Shown here piece by piece: positions 15,603 through 24,909 of a stretch of 51,947 nucleotides of DNA. The translations under genes were made by a program, and so were the position numbers. How positions within the stretch are numbered: position 1 is the stretch's first letter; each line of letters opens with the position of its first letter. A model generated the notes under the pieces. It did not search any database. It worked only from the letters and a program-made list of their open reading frames with translations, and was not told the DNA's origin. The DNA comes from Curtobacterium pusillum (GTDB lineage Bacteria > Actinomycetota > Actinomycetes > Actinomycetales > Microbacteriaceae): the NCBI RefSeq assembly GCF_013359865.1, contig NZ_JABMCE010000053.1, positions 1 to 51,947 of the forward strand, read 5' to 3'.

Positions 15603-17015
15603 ATGAACGACATCCTCGATCCGCTCATCCTGTCGCGGTGGCAGTTCGGTCTGACGACGATCTACCACTTCCTGTTCGTCCCGCTGACGATCGGCATGGC
15701 CGTCGTCGTGGCCGTGTTCCAGACGGCCTGGTACCGGACGGGCAGAGCGCACTACCTCCAGCTGACCCGGTTCTTCGGGCGCATCTTCCTCATCAACTTC
15801 GCCATGGGCGTGGTGACCGGGATCGTGCAGGAGTTCCAGTTCGGCATGAACTGGTCGAACTACTCCCGGTTCGTCGGTGACGTCTTCGGCGCACCGCTCG
15901 CGCTCGAGGGCATCCTCGCGTTCTTCTTCGAGGCGGCGTTCATCGGGATCTGGATCTTCGGCTGGGACCGTCTGCCGAAGGGCCTGCACCTCGCGAGCAT
16001 GTGGTGCGTCAGTGCGGGCTCGATCATGTCGGCGTACTTCATCATCGCCGCGAACGCGTTCATGCAGCACCCGGTCGGGTTCACCATGAACGGGGCCAAG
16101 GGGCGCGCGGAGCTCACGGACATCTGGGCCGTGCTCGGCAACAAGGTCGCCCTGGCCGCGTTCCCGCACACGCTGTTCGCCTGCTTCATGGTCGCCGCGG
16201 CGGTCATCATCTCGGTCGCCGCGTACCACCTGGCACGCAACCAGAACCTCGAGACGATGATGCCGGCGCTGAAGTTCGGCATGTGGACGATGCTCGCCGC
16301 GGGGGCGTTGACGGTGCTCACGGGCGACCAGCTCGGGCTCACCATGGTGGACACGCAGCCGATGAAGATGGCGGCGGCCGAGGCGTTGTACAACACCGCC
16401 ACCGGCAAGGACGCCTCGTTCTCGATCTTCACGCTCGGCACGCCGGACGGTGTGCACGAGCTGTTCTCCATCCGGGTGCCCTACCTGCTGTCGTTCCTGT
16501 CGACGCACACCTTCAACGGCACCGTCGAGGGCATCAACGACCTGCAGGCCGAGTACTCGCAGGTGTACGGTCCCGGCGACTACAAGCCGATCATCTGGGT
16601 CACGTACTGGGCGTTCCGCTGGATGATCGCCCTGGGCGTCGGCGCGGTGCTGGTCTCCCTCGTCGGCCTGTGGCTGACCCGCAAGGGCCGCTTCCCGACC
16701 AAGCGGTGGGTGTGGCGCATCGCGACGTGGACGGTCCCGCTGCCGATGGCCGCGATGATCGTCGGCTGGATCTTCACGGAGATGGGCCGGCAACCGTGGC
16801 TCGTGTTCGGGCTGTTGAAGACGAGCGACGGCGTCTCGCCGAACGTGACCGGGGTCGAGGTCCTCATCTCGCTCGTCGTGTTCACGCTCATCTACGGCTC
16901 GCTGGCCGTCGTCGAGTTCCGCCTCATCAAGAAGGTGGCGCAGGAGGGCCCCGCCGCCCCGGCGGAGGTCGACGAGGAGACCGGCGAGGTCAAGCACGAA
17001 GTGACGGTGTACTGA
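15603..17015 (+). CDS. cydA: Cytochrome bd oxidase subunit I
   Basis: Heme-bearing subunit of the bd-type quinol oxidase, a high-affinity terminal oxidase. It has 470 residues and about nine membrane helices. The N-terminal WQFGLTTIYHFLFVPLTIG holds the His that binds a high-spin heme. The conserved EMGRQPW motif lies near residue 395, and the region before it forms the quinol-binding Q loop, which is of the short type since the protein is about 50 residues shorter than the E. coli form. AAGGA lies upstream of the ATG at 15603. It leads an operon with cydB, cydD and cydC in tight spacing, which is usual in actinobacteria. Confidence 0.97.
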   Translation: MNDILDPLILSRWQFGLTTIYHFLFVPLTIGMAVVVAVFQTAWYRTGRAHYLQLTRFFGRIFLINFAMGVVTGIVQEFQFGMNWSNYSRFVGDVFGAPLALEGILAFFFEAAFIGIWIFGWDRLPKGLHLASMWCVSAGSIMSAYFIIAANAFMQHPVGFTMNGAKGRAELTDIWAVLGNKVALAAFPHTLFACFMVAAAVIISVAAYHLARNQNLETMMPALKFGMWTMLAAGALTVLTGDQLGLTMVDTQPMKMAAAEALYNTATGKDASFSIFTLGTPDGVHELFSIRVPYLLSFLSTHTFNGTVEGINDLQAEYSQVYGPGDYKPIIWVTYWAFRWMIALGVGAVLVSLVGLWLTRKGRFPTKRWVWRIATWTVPLPMAAMIVGWIFTEMGRQPWLVFGLLKTSDGVSPNVTGVEVLISLVVFTLIYGSLAVVEFRLIKKVAQEGPAAPAEVDEETGEVKHEVTVY

Positions 17016-17016
17016 G

Positions 17017-18021
17017 ATGGACCTGCCCGTTCTCTGGTTCGCGATCGTCGGCGTGTTCTTCGTCGGCTACTTCGTCCTCGACGGCTTCGACTTCGGCGTC
17101 GGCATGTCCCTGCCGTTCCTCGGCAAGGACGACACCGACCGACGCGTGCTCATCAACACGATCGGACCCGTGTGGGACCTCAACGAGACCTGGGTCATCG
17201 TCGCCGGCGCCTGCCTGTTCGCAGCGTTCCCCGAGTGGTACGCCACGATGTTCTCCGGGTTCTACCTCGCCCTGCTGCTCATCCTCGCGGCGCTCATCGC
17301 CCGTGGTGTCTCGTTCGAGTACCGGCACCAGAACAAGCACCTGGAGTGGAAGCGCCGCTTCGACCTCATGATCATCATCGGCAGCGCCGTCCCGTCGTTC
17401 CTCTGGGGCGTCGCGTTCGGGAACGTCGTCCGCGGCATCCCGATGGACGCCGGCCACAACTACACCGGCACCCTGTTCGACCTGCTCAACCCCTTCGCCC
17501 TGCTCACCGGCCTGGCGACGCTGCTGGTGTTCTTCACCCACGGCGTGGTGTTCGTGGCGCTCAAGACCGAGGGTGAGATCCGGGAGCGTGCGAAGCGTCT
17601 GGCGACCCGGTCCGGCATCGTCACGATCGTCGTCGGCGCGGCGTTCCTCGTCACGATGGCGTTCGTCCGAGCGACCCCCGCGTCGCTGGTGCTCTCCGTC
17701 GTCGCCGCACTCGCCCTCGTCCTGGCCGTGCTCTGTAACGCGTGGGGCAAGGAGGGGCGTGCGTTCACGCTGATGGCGGTGACGATCGCGGCCGTCGTGC
17801 TCGCGATGTTCACCGCGATCTTCCCGGACGTCATGCCCGCGACGAACGACCCCGCGAACAGCCTCAACGTCTTCAACGCGTCGAGCGGCACGTACACCCT
17901 GACGGTGATGAGCTGGGTCGCGCTGATCTTCGTCCCCCTCGTGTTCGCCTACCAGGCCTGGACGTACTGGGTGTTCCGCAAGCGCGTCTCGCGGACCCAG
18001 ATCACCCAGGCCGCGCACTAG
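17017..18021 (+). CDS. cydB: Cytochrome bd oxidase subunit II
   Basis: Second membrane subunit of the bd oxidase. It has 334 residues with eight or nine helices. The N-terminus LPVLWFAIVGVFFVGYFVLDGFDFGVG is the usual first helix of CydB, with the conserved Asp/Phe-rich DGFDFG segment, and the next loop holds IGPVWDLNETWVI. The ATG at 17017 lies one nt after the cydA stop region, so translation is coupled. It is followed 10 nt later by cydD. Confidence 0.96.
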   Translation: MDLPVLWFAIVGVFFVGYFVLDGFDFGVGMSLPFLGKDDTDRRVLINTIGPVWDLNETWVIVAGACLFAAFPEWYATMFSGFYLALLLILAALIARGVSFEYRHQNKHLEWKRRFDLMIIIGSAVPSFLWGVAFGNVVRGIPMDAGHNYTGTLFDLLNPFALLTGLATLLVFFTHGVVFVALKTEGEIRERAKRLATRSGIVTIVVGAAFLVTMAFVRATPASLVLSVVAALALVLAVLCNAWGKEGRAFTLMAVTIAAVVLAMFTAIFPDVMPATNDPANSLNVFNASSGTYTLTVMSWVALIFVPLVFAYQAWTYWVFRKRVSRTQITQAAH

Positions 18022-18031
18022 CGGGGCGACG

Positions 18032-19681
18032 GTGAAGCCGCTCGACCCGCGACTCCTGCGTCTGTCGCGCACGGCGCGCGGCTTCATCGTCGCGGCCGCC
18101 GGCACCGGCGTCCTCCGCACGCTCGCGACCATCGCGATCGCGTGGGGGATCGCCGCCGCCGTCACGCTCGGGGTGGACGCCGTGCACCACGGCACCGTCC
18201 CGACCGCGATCGCGCAGGCCCTGGCACTCCTCGGCGGGGCGTTCGTCCTCCGCGCCGTGGCCGCGTGGGCCACGGACGACCTCGCGGCCCGCGCGGCGGC
18301 GAAGGTGAAGAGCGAGCTCCGGGCGACGGTCCTCGCGCGAGCGGCCGAACGGGGACCGTCGTGGCTCGCCGAACGGTCGAGCGCCGGGTTCGCCACGACG
18401 CTCGGCCCCGGGCTCGACGCCCTCGACGCGTACTTCGGGCGTTACCTGCCGCAGCTCGCCCTGACCGCCATCGCCACGCCGGTCCTCCTCGTCGCGATCG
18501 GTCTGGGCGACCTGACGAGCGGGATCATCCTCCTCTGCGCCCTGCCGGTCATCCCGGTGTTCATGATCCTCATCGGGCTGGCGACACAGTCACTGCAGCG
18601 GAAGCAGTCCGACGCCCTCGCGAAGCTCGGCGGCGCCTTCACCGAGGCGGTCGAGGGACTCGCGACCCTCAAGGTGTTCGGCCGGGCCCGGCGCCAGGTC
18701 GGCCGCATCGGTGCGGTCACGGACGAGTACCGCCGCGGCACCCTCGGCGTGCTGCGCCTGTCGTTCGTCAGCGGCTTCGCGCTCGAGCTCGCCGCCAGCC
18801 TCTCGGTGGCGCTCGTCGCGGTGTCGATCGGCATCCGGCTCGTCGACGGCTCGCTGGGACTCGGCGCCGCGATGTTCGTCCTCGTCCTCGCGCCCGAGGC
18901 GTTCGCCCCGATCCGCCAGGTCGGCGCCGACTTCCACGCAGCCCAGGACGGCGTCGAGGCCTCGACCGCCGTGCTCGACGTCCTCGATGACACCGCTCCG
19001 CCGCCCGCCCGCCCGGCCGACGTCCCCGCCGCCGACGACCTCGTGCTCGACGGACTGACCGTCCGACGCCCGGACGTCGTCATCGGACCCGTCGACCTCC
19101 GCGCCGCGCCCGGCACGATCGTCGTCCTCGCCGGCCCCAGCGGATCCGGCAAGTCCAGCCTCATCGCCGCGATCCGCGGCGCACTGCCGCACGACGGCAC
19201 GGTCGTCGTGCCTGGACCGGTCGGCACCACGACGACCGACCGCACGACGTGGGCCGACCAGCGCCCCCGACTCGTCCGCGGCACCATCGCCGAGAACGTC
19301 GCGCTCAGCGCGACCCCCGACGCCACCGGCGTCTGGACCGCCCTGCGCGAGGCGGGGCTGGGACTCGACCCGGGCCTCCAGGTCGGTTCCGGCGGCAGCG
19401 GTCTGTCCGGCGGCCAGGCACAGCGCGTCGCCGTCGCACGCGCCCTCTACCGCGCGGAGCGCGCGCGCACGCCGCTGGTGCTGCTCGACGAGCCCACCTC
19501 GGCACTCGACGTCGAGGCCGAGGCGCACGTCGTCGACGCGCTCCGCAGCCTCGCGGATGCCGGCGCGGTCGTCGTGGTCGCGAGCCACCGGCCGGCCGTG
19601 GTCGCCGCCGGAAACGTCCGCGTCGACCTGCGGAGCGACGGATCGGTGACGGTCACCCGGTCGATCGGAGCGCAGGCATGA
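18032..19681 (+). CDS. cydD: Thiol reductant ABC exporter subunit CydD
   Basis: Half-transporter that with CydC exports cysteine or glutathione (low-molecular-weight thiols) and is needed for assembly of cytochrome bd. It has 549 residues. Six membrane helices fill about 10-290. The nucleotide-binding domain holds Walker A GPSGSGKSS near 369, signature LSGGQAQR near 457 and Walker B LVLLDEPTSALD near 483. The GTG start at 18032 lies 10 nt after cydB. The stop overlaps the cydC start as ATGA. In this actinobacterial group the natural thiol cargo is not established, as glutathione is usually absent. Confidence 0.94.
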   Translation: MKPLDPRLLRLSRTARGFIVAAAGTGVLRTLATIAIAWGIAAAVTLGVDAVHHGTVPTAIAQALALLGGAFVLRAVAAWATDDLAARAAAKVKSELRATVLARAAERGPSWLAERSSAGFATTLGPGLDALDAYFGRYLPQLALTAIATPVLLVAIGLGDLTSGIILLCALPVIPVFMILIGLATQSLQRKQSDALAKLGGAFTEAVEGLATLKVFGRARRQVGRIGAVTDEYRRGTLGVLRLSFVSGFALELAASLSVALVAVSIGIRLVDGSLGLGAAMFVLVLAPEAFAPIRQVGADFHAAQDGVEASTAVLDVLDDTAPPPARPADVPAADDLVLDGLTVRRPDVVIGPVDLRAAPGTIVVLAGPSGSGKSSLIAAIRGALPHDGTVVVPGPVGTTTTDRTTWADQRPRLVRGTIAENVALSATPDATGVWTALREAGLGLDPGLQVGSGGSGLSGGQAQRVAVARALYRAERARTPLVLLDEPTSALDVEAEAHVVDALRSLADAGAVVVVASHRPAVVAAGNVRVDLRSDGSVTVTRSIGAQA

Positions 19682-21366
19682 GCCGGGAGGCGCGGCACGA
19701 GTCCGTCCTGCGGCTCGCCATGCCGCACGGGGCCGGTTGGGGCAAGGCCGTGGCGGCCGCGTCGCTCAGCGCCGCGTGCGCCGTCGCGCTGCTCGCCGCG
19801 AGCGGCTACCTCATCACGCGTGCGGCCGAACACCCGCCGATCCTCTACCTGACGCTCGTGATGGTCGGGGTGCGGGCGTTCGCACTCGGCCGTGCGGCCC
19901 TGCGCTACGTCGACCGGCTCGCCGGGCACGACGCGTCGTTCCGGCAGCTCGCCGTCGTGCGGACGGAGATGTACCGGCGGTTGTCGTCGGTCGCTCCGGC
20001 CGGGCTCGGGTCCACCGGTCGCGGGGACCTCCTCACGCGGCTCGTCACCGACACCGACCGGCTGCAGGACCTGCCGATCCGGGTCGTCGGGCCGCTCGTG
20101 TCCGCGGGGATCGTCGCGCTGCTGTCCGTCGTCGCGGTGGCGCTCGTGTCGGTGCCGGCGGCGCTCGTGCTGCTCGTCGCCCTCGCCGTGGCCGCCCTGC
20201 TCGGCTCGGTCGTGACGCTGTCGATCGCGAAGCGGTCCGACGAGCAGACCGCTGCCGAGCGCGGACACGTGGCCGACCTCGTGCTCGACACCGTCCGGAC
20301 GCTCGACGTCTTCGCCGCGTACGGCACGCTCGACGAACGGCTCCGCCACATTGCACGGCTCGACGCCCGCGTCACCGCGGCCGTCCGTCGTCGGGGGACG
20401 GTCGAGTCGCTCGTCGGGGCGCTCGTCGGGCTCGTCGGTGGAGGCGCCGTGATCGGCATCCTCGCCGTCGGGGCGCCCGCGGTCGTCGCCGGAGCGCTCA
20501 ACGGTCCGCTCTGGGCCCTCGCCGTGTTCGTGCCGCTCGCCCTGTTCGAGGTCGTCGGCGGCGTGCCGCTCGCAGTCCTGACGCTCCGCCGGGTGCGCGC
20601 GGCCGCCGATCGTGTGGAACGGGTCGTGCCGGCAGCGGTGCCGGCGGGCATCGTCCCCGAACCGGAGAACGACGCCGACCCCGCCACGCTCGTGGTCGAC
20701 GGGCCGGTCGCGGTGTCGCTGCGCGACCTGACGGTGCGCTGGCCCGGGGGGTCGACCGCAGCGGTCGACGGGGTCTCGCTCGATCTCCGGCCCCGTGAGG
20801 TCGTCGTGCTCGAGGGGCCGAGCGGTGCGGGCAAGTCGACGCTCGTGGACGCGCTCGTCCGGTTCGTCGACCACGAGGGGTCCTACACGCTCGACGGGGT
20901 CGAGGCGAAGGACATGCACCCGGACGCCGTCCGCGCCCGCATCGGCCTCATCGAGCAGGACCCGTTCGTGTTCGACCAGTCCGTGCGGCAGAACCTGCTC
21001 TTCGCGCGCGAGACCGCGTCCGACGACGACCTGCTCGCCGTGCTCGACCGGGTGGGTCTCGGCTCGTGGGTCCAACGGCGCGGCGGGCTCGACGCGGGCG
21101 TGGGGGAGCGGGGCGTGCTGGTCTCCGGCGGGCAGGCGCACCGGCTCGCGCTCGCCCGGGCGCTCCTGCACGCGTTCCCCGTGCTCGTGCTCGACGAGCC
21201 GACCGCCGACATCGATCCCGACCTCGGCGACGCCGTGCTGCGGGACCTCGTGGGTGCCGCGCGGCAGGAAGGTCGGACCGTCGTCATCGTGTCGCACGTG
21301 CCGGTCGCCGACGACCTCGTCGACCGGACGGTCCGGATGTGCGACGGACGCTTCGTCGGGGCGTGA
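19678..21366 (+). CDS. cydC: Thiol reductant ABC exporter subunit CydC
   Basis: Partner half-transporter of CydD. It has 562 residues with six helices over about 18-310. ATP-binding motifs are Walker A GPSGAGKST near 381, a signature that reads VSGGQAHR near 482 (Val replaces the usual Leu and His the usual Gln), and Walker B LVLDEPTADID near 503. The ATG at 19678 overlaps the cydD stop. The C-terminus ends shortly after the H-loop VSHVP. It is the last gene of the cyd operon; no strong terminator was seen before leuS. Confidence 0.94.
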   Translation: MSREARHESVLRLAMPHGAGWGKAVAAASLSAACAVALLAASGYLITRAAEHPPILYLTLVMVGVRAFALGRAALRYVDRLAGHDASFRQLAVVRTEMYRRLSSVAPAGLGSTGRGDLLTRLVTDTDRLQDLPIRVVGPLVSAGIVALLSVVAVALVSVPAALVLLVALAVAALLGSVVTLSIAKRSDEQTAAERGHVADLVLDTVRTLDVFAAYGTLDERLRHIARLDARVTAAVRRRGTVESLVGALVGLVGGGAVIGILAVGAPAVVAGALNGPLWALAVFVPLALFEVVGGVPLAVLTLRRVRAAADRVERVVPAAVPAGIVPEPENDADPATLVVDGPVAVSLRDLTVRWPGGSTAAVDGVSLDLRPREVVVLEGPSGAGKSTLVDALVRFVDHEGSYTLDGVEAKDMHPDAVRARIGLIEQDPFVFDQSVRQNLLFARETASDDDLLAVLDRVGLGSWVQRRGGLDAGVGERGVLVSGGQAHRLALARALLHAFPVLVLDEPTADIDPDLGDAVLRDLVGAARQEGRTVVIVSHVPVADDLVDRTVRMCDGRFVGA

Positions 21367-21408
21367 GCCCGACCACCTGCGTGGGGAGAGACGACGGGCT
21401 GCGGTGAT

Positions 21409-21479
21409 GCGCGCCTCCAGGCCTTATATCCTTGTTGACCGGAGCGCGTCCGACGGACGTGAGCCGTGCCTCCAGACCG
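21409..21479 (+). repeat. Two CGCCTCCAG-type half-sites flanking a possible leuS promoter
   Basis: GCGCGCCTCCAGG (21409-21421) and GTGCCTCCAGACC (21466-21478) are solitary half-sites of the GGAGGCGCGG palindrome family in the same orientation. Between them lie TATATC (21425-21430), a possible -10, and TTGACC (21435-21440). CGTCCGACGGACG at about 21448-21460 is self-complementary. Confidence 0.45.
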
Positions 21480-21491
21480 ATTGAGAGTTCC

Positions 21492-24032
21492 GTGACCACC
21501 GAGCAGCACCCCGAGGACCCGAACGCCTACGACTTCCGTCGTCTGCAGGAGAAGTGGCAGCCCCGCTGGGAGGAGCTCGGCCTCTTCACCACCGATCTCG
21601 ACGACACGCGCCCGCGGAAGTACATCCTCGAGATGTTCCCGTACCCGTCCGGTGACCTGCACATGGGGCACGCCGAGAACTGGGCGCTCGGCGACTTCGT
21701 GGCGCGGTACTGGCGGCAGCAGGGCTTCAACGTGCTGCACCCCATCGGCTGGGACTCGTTCGGGCTGCCGGCCGAGAACGCGGCGATCAAGCGCGGGGTC
21801 GACCCCAAGGAGTGGACCTACGCGAACATCGAGCAGCAGAAGGCGTCGTTCAAGCGCTACGCCCCGTCCTTCGACTGGACGACCGAGATCCACACCTCGG
21901 ACCCCGAGTACTACAAGTGGAACCAGTGGCTGTTCCTCAAGATGTACGAGAAGGGCCTGGCGTACCGGAAGGACAGCTGGGTCAACTGGGACCCGGTGGA
22001 CCAGACCGTCCTCGCCAACGAGCAGGTGCTGCCCGACGGCACCTCGGACCGTTCCGGCGCGGTCGTCGTCAAGAAGAAGCTGACGCAGTGGTACTTCAAG
22101 ATCACGGAGTACGCGGACCGGCTCCTCGACGACCTCAACCAGCTCGAGGGGCGGTGGCCGGCGAAGGTCATCGCGCAGCAGCGCAACTGGATCGGCCGGT
22201 CGGTCGGCGCCGACGTCGACTTCGTGATCGAAGGGCGGGACGAACCCGTCACGGTGTTCACCACGCGTCCGGACACGATCCACGGGGTGACGTTCCTCGT
22301 GGTGGCACCGGACTCGGACCTTGCGGCTTCCCTGGTCGCCTCTGCTGATGACGGGGTGCGTGCTGCTTTCGCGGACTACCTGACCGCCACGCAGAAGACC
22401 TCCGAGATCGACCGGCAGAACGCCGACCGCCCGAAGACCGGTGTGCCGCTCGGTCGCTTCGCGATCCACCCGCTGACGGGCGAGCGCCTGCCGATCTGGG
22501 CCGCCGACTACGTGCTCGCCGACTACGGCCACGGCGCGGTCATGGCGGTCCCGGCGCACGACCAGCGCGACCTCGACTTCGCGCGGGCGTTCGACCTGCC
22601 GGTGAAGGTCGTCGTGGACACCAACGCCGCCGTGACCGGAGCGATCCCGGTGATCACCCCGGACATGGAACTGCCTGCTCTGGACCCGGTGTCGACCGGT
22701 GAAGCACTGACGGGCCAGGGCCGGATGATCAACTCCGGGCCGCTCGACGGCATGTCGAAGCAGCACGCCATCACCGCCGCGATCTCGCTGCTCGAGGAGC
22801 GCGGCACCGGCCGCGCCGCCAAGACCTACCGCCTGCGCGACTGGCTCATCTCGCGCCAACGGTTCTGGGGCACCCCGATCCCGATCATCCACGGCGCCGA
22901 CGGCACCGAGCACCCGGTGCCGTTCGACCAGCTCCCCGTGCGGCTGCCCGACACCGAGGGGCTCGACCTCAAGCCGAAGGGCACCTCGCCGCTCGGTGGG
23001 GCGACCGACTGGGTCAACGTGCCGAACCCCGTCGACGGCACGCCGGCGACGCGCGACACCGACACGATGGACACGTTCGTCGACTCGTCGTGGTACTTCC
23101 TGCGGTTCCTGGCGGCGAACGACGACACGCAGGCGTTCGACCCCGCCGTGGCCCGCAAGTGGGCGCCCGTCGACCAGTACATCGGCGGCATCGAGCACGC
23201 GATCCTGCACCTCCTCTACGCCCGCTTCGTCACCAAGGTCCTGTTCGACCTCGGCTACCTCGACTTCACCGAGCCGTTCTCGGCACTGCTCAACCAGGGC
23301 ATGGTGCTGTCCGGCGGCTCGAAGATGTCGAAGTCGAAGGGCGGTGTCTCCCTCGGCGACGAGCTCGACGCGAACGGTGTCGACGCGATCCGCCTGGTCA
23401 TGGGCTTCGCCGGCCCACCCGAGGACGACATCAACTGGGAGGACGTCTCCCCGTCGGCGTCCGCACGCTTCCTGGCCCGGGCGTACCGCCTGGCGCTCGA
23501 CGTGACCTCGTCGCCCGACGCCGTGTGGGCCGACGGCGACCGTGCGCTCCGCCAGGTGACCCACCGCTTCCTGGCCGACGCGCCGGGGATGATGGAGTCG
23601 TTCAAGTTCAACGTCGTGATCGCGCGGCTCATGGACCTCGTGAACGTCACCCGCAAGGCGATCGACAGCGGCCCCGGCGCCGGTGACCCCGCCGTGCGAG
23701 AGGCCGTCGAGACCATCGCGCTCGGACTCAGCGTCTTCGCGCCGTACACCGGCGAGGAGATGTGGGAGAAGCTGGGCTACGAGGCCACCGTCGCCACGTA
23801 CGGCTGGCGGAAGGCCGACCCGACGCTGCTCGTGCAGGAGTCGCTGACCGCGGTCGTGCAGGTCAACGGCAAGGTGCGTGACTCGTTCGAGGTGTCGAAG
23901 GCGATCGAGCCGTCCGAACTCGAGGCCATGGCGCGTGCGTCGGCGAACGTGCAGCGGTACATCGGGGACCGCGAGATCGTGAAGGTGATCGTGCGGGCGC
24001 CGAAGCTCGTGAACATCGCGATCAAGGGGTAG
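21492..24032 (+). CDS. leuS: Leucyl-tRNA synthetase
   Basis: Class I aminoacyl-tRNA synthetase that charges tRNA-Leu. It has 846 residues, a normal bacterial length. The HIGH-type motif is HMGH at 57-60, the editing (CP1) domain lies at about 220-430 with the threonine-rich region near TRPDTIHG, and the KMSKS motif reads KMSKS at about residue 611. The anticodon-binding domain follows, and a C-terminal domain ends in [15 protein letters not shown]. The GTG at 21492 is preferred: it is preceded by GAGAG and gives the usual N-terminus; an in-frame TTG lies 60 nt upstream in a half-site region. It is followed by a perfect 19-bp hairpin. Confidence 0.97.
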   Translation: MTTEQHPEDPNAYDFRRLQEKWQPRWEELGLFTTDLDDTRPRKYILEMFPYPSGDLHMGHAENWALGDFVARYWRQQGFNVLHPIGWDSFGLPAENAAIKRGVDPKEWTYANIEQQKASFKRYAPSFDWTTEIHTSDPEYYKWNQWLFLKMYEKGLAYRKDSWVNWDPVDQTVLANEQVLPDGTSDRSGAVVVKKKLTQWYFKITEYADRLLDDLNQLEGRWPAKVIAQQRNWIGRSVGADVDFVIEGRDEPVTVFTTRPDTIHGVTFLVVAPDSDLAASLVASADDGVRAAFADYLTATQKTSEIDRQNADRPKTGVPLGRFAIHPLTGERLPIWAADYVLADYGHGAVMAVPAHDQRDLDFARAFDLPVKVVVDTNAAVTGAIPVITPDMELPALDPVSTGEALTGQGRMINSGPLDGMSKQHAITAAISLLEERGTGRAAKTYRLRDWLISRQRFWGTPIPIIHGADGTEHPVPFDQLPVRLPDTEGLDLKPKGTSPLGGATDWVNVPNPVDGTPATRDTDTMDTFVDSSWYFLRFLAANDDTQAFDPAVARKWAPVDQYIGGIEHAILHLLYARFVTKVLFDLGYLDFTEPFSALLNQGMVLSGGSKMSKSKGGVSLGDELDANGVDAIRLVMGFAGPPEDDINWEDVSPSASARFLARAYRLALDVTSSPDAVWADGDRALRQVTHRFLADAPGMMESFKFNVVIARLMDLVNVTRKAIDSGPGAGDPAVREAVETIALGLSVFAPYTGEEMWEKLGYEATVATYGWRKADPTLLVQESLTAVVQVNGKVRDSFEVSKAIEPSELEAMARASANVQRYIGDREIVKVIVRAPKLVNIAIKG

Positions 24033-24078
24033 TTCCTCCTCCACAGCGGCGGGGCCGAGCGCGTCGTCCACGGGAGCT

Positions 24079-24116
24079 CGCTACGGAGCCCGGCCGATCG
24101 GCCGGGCTCCGTAGCG
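24079..24116 (+). terminator. Perfect palindromic terminator after leuS
   Basis: A 38-nt perfect palindrome (19 bp per arm, centre between 24097 and 24098) lies 46 nt after the leuS stop and just before comEA. Confidence 0.8.
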
Positions 24117-24123
24117 TTCGGGC

Positions 24124-24897
24124 ATGTCCTCGGGTTCGTCGTCTCCGTCCTCGTCCTCGTCGCGTCTCGCTGCGCTGGCGTTGTCGCCGCGGGCCGCGGT
24201 GGTACTGGCGGCGGTGGTCGTCGCGGTCGCCGTGGTGGTGGTGCTGCTCGGCGCACGGTCCGGAGCCACGTCGGGGAGTGGTGACGGGCGGGTCACCGTG
24301 ACGGGAGCGCCGTCGTCGGTGTCGTCCGCGCCCGCGGGGTCGTCGTCGGGGGCGCCGTCGGCCGCGGCGGCGCCGGGCGGGGCCTCGTCGTCCGGGGCGG
24401 CGTCGGCCGGGCCGGTGGTCGTGCACGTCGTCGGGGCGGTCGAGCGCGCGGGCGTCGTGACGCTCGCCGCGGGCAGCCGGGTGTCCGCGGCGATCGACCG
24501 TGCCGGAGGGGCGAGCACGGAGGCGGACCTCGCACGGCTCAACCTCGCACGTGTGCTCGAGGACGGGGAACGGCTGTACGTGCCGCGGGTGGGGGAGACC
24601 GACATTCCGGCGGCACTGGACGGTTCCCTCGCTGTGCCGTCAGGCGGCGGCGGTGTCGGTGCCGGTGCCGGTGCCGGTGCCGGCGTCGGGACCGGGGCCG
24701 GTGACGTGGTCGTCGACCTGAACACCGCTGACCAGGCGGCGCTCGAGACGCTCCCGGGCATCGGGCCGTCGCTCGCCGGCCGGATCCTGGCGTGGCGGGA
24801 CGAACACGGCCGGTTCAGCGCAGTGGAGGACCTGCTCGACGTGAGCGGCATCGGTGACGGCCGGTTCGCGGACCTCCGCGACCTCGTCCGGGTCTGA
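24124..24897 (+). CDS. comEA: ComEA family helix-hairpin-helix DNA-binding protein
   Basis: Membrane-anchored receptor for DNA uptake. It has 257 residues: a Ser-rich N-terminus, one membrane helix at about 24-43, a long Ser/Gly/Ala linker, an SLBB domain (VVVHVVGAVERAGVVTL near 98-115), an Ala/Gly repeat at about 178-195 encoded by GGTGCC hexamers, and a C-terminal pair of helix-hairpin-helix motifs (LNTADQAALETLPGIGPSLA near 205). The start at 24124 lies 8 nt after the leuS terminator palindrome; TAGCGT in the palindrome's right arm (24112-24117) could be a -10, giving a leaderless transcript. It lies 12 nt upstream of comEC, which it serves. Confidence 0.93.
   Translation: MSSGSSSPSSSSSRLAALALSPRAAVVLAAVVVAVAVVVVLLGARSGATSGSGDGRVTVTGAPSSVSSAPAGSSSGAPSAAAAPGGASSSGAASAGPVVVHVVGAVERAGVVTLAAGSRVSAAIDRAGGASTEADLARLNLARVLEDGERLYVPRVGETDIPAALDGSLAVPSGGGGVGAGAGAGAGVGTGAGDVVVDLNTADQAALETLPGIGPSLAGRILAWRDEHGRFSAVEDLLDVSGIGDGRFADLRDLVRV
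24655..24690 (+). repeat. GGTGCC hexamer tract inside comEA
   Basis: Repeats of GGTGCC encode alternating Gly and Ala. A similar tract lies in rsmE at 38085-38150. Such tracts are prone to change in length without changing frame. Confidence 0.7.
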
Positions 24898-24909
24898 CCG
24901 GGACCGCGT

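Noticed and set aside
21367..21491. T-box or leucine-responsive leader before leuS
   Set aside because: I found no T-box sequence, no specifier loop and no Leu-rich small frame here. Only half-sites and a short palindrome are visible.
20883..24071. Open minus-strand frame of about 1060 codons opposite leuS and cydC
   Set aside because: It is the complement of well-supported genes, is rich in Arg, Val, His and Asp in the pattern of an antisense shadow, and has no recognisable domain or ribosome-binding site. Very GC-rich DNA lacks stop codons in such frames.
24655..24690. GGTGCC repeats in comEA, and those in rsmE, as CRISPR-like arrays
   Set aside because: The units are 6 nt with no spacers, lie in frame within genes, and no cas genes are present in the window.
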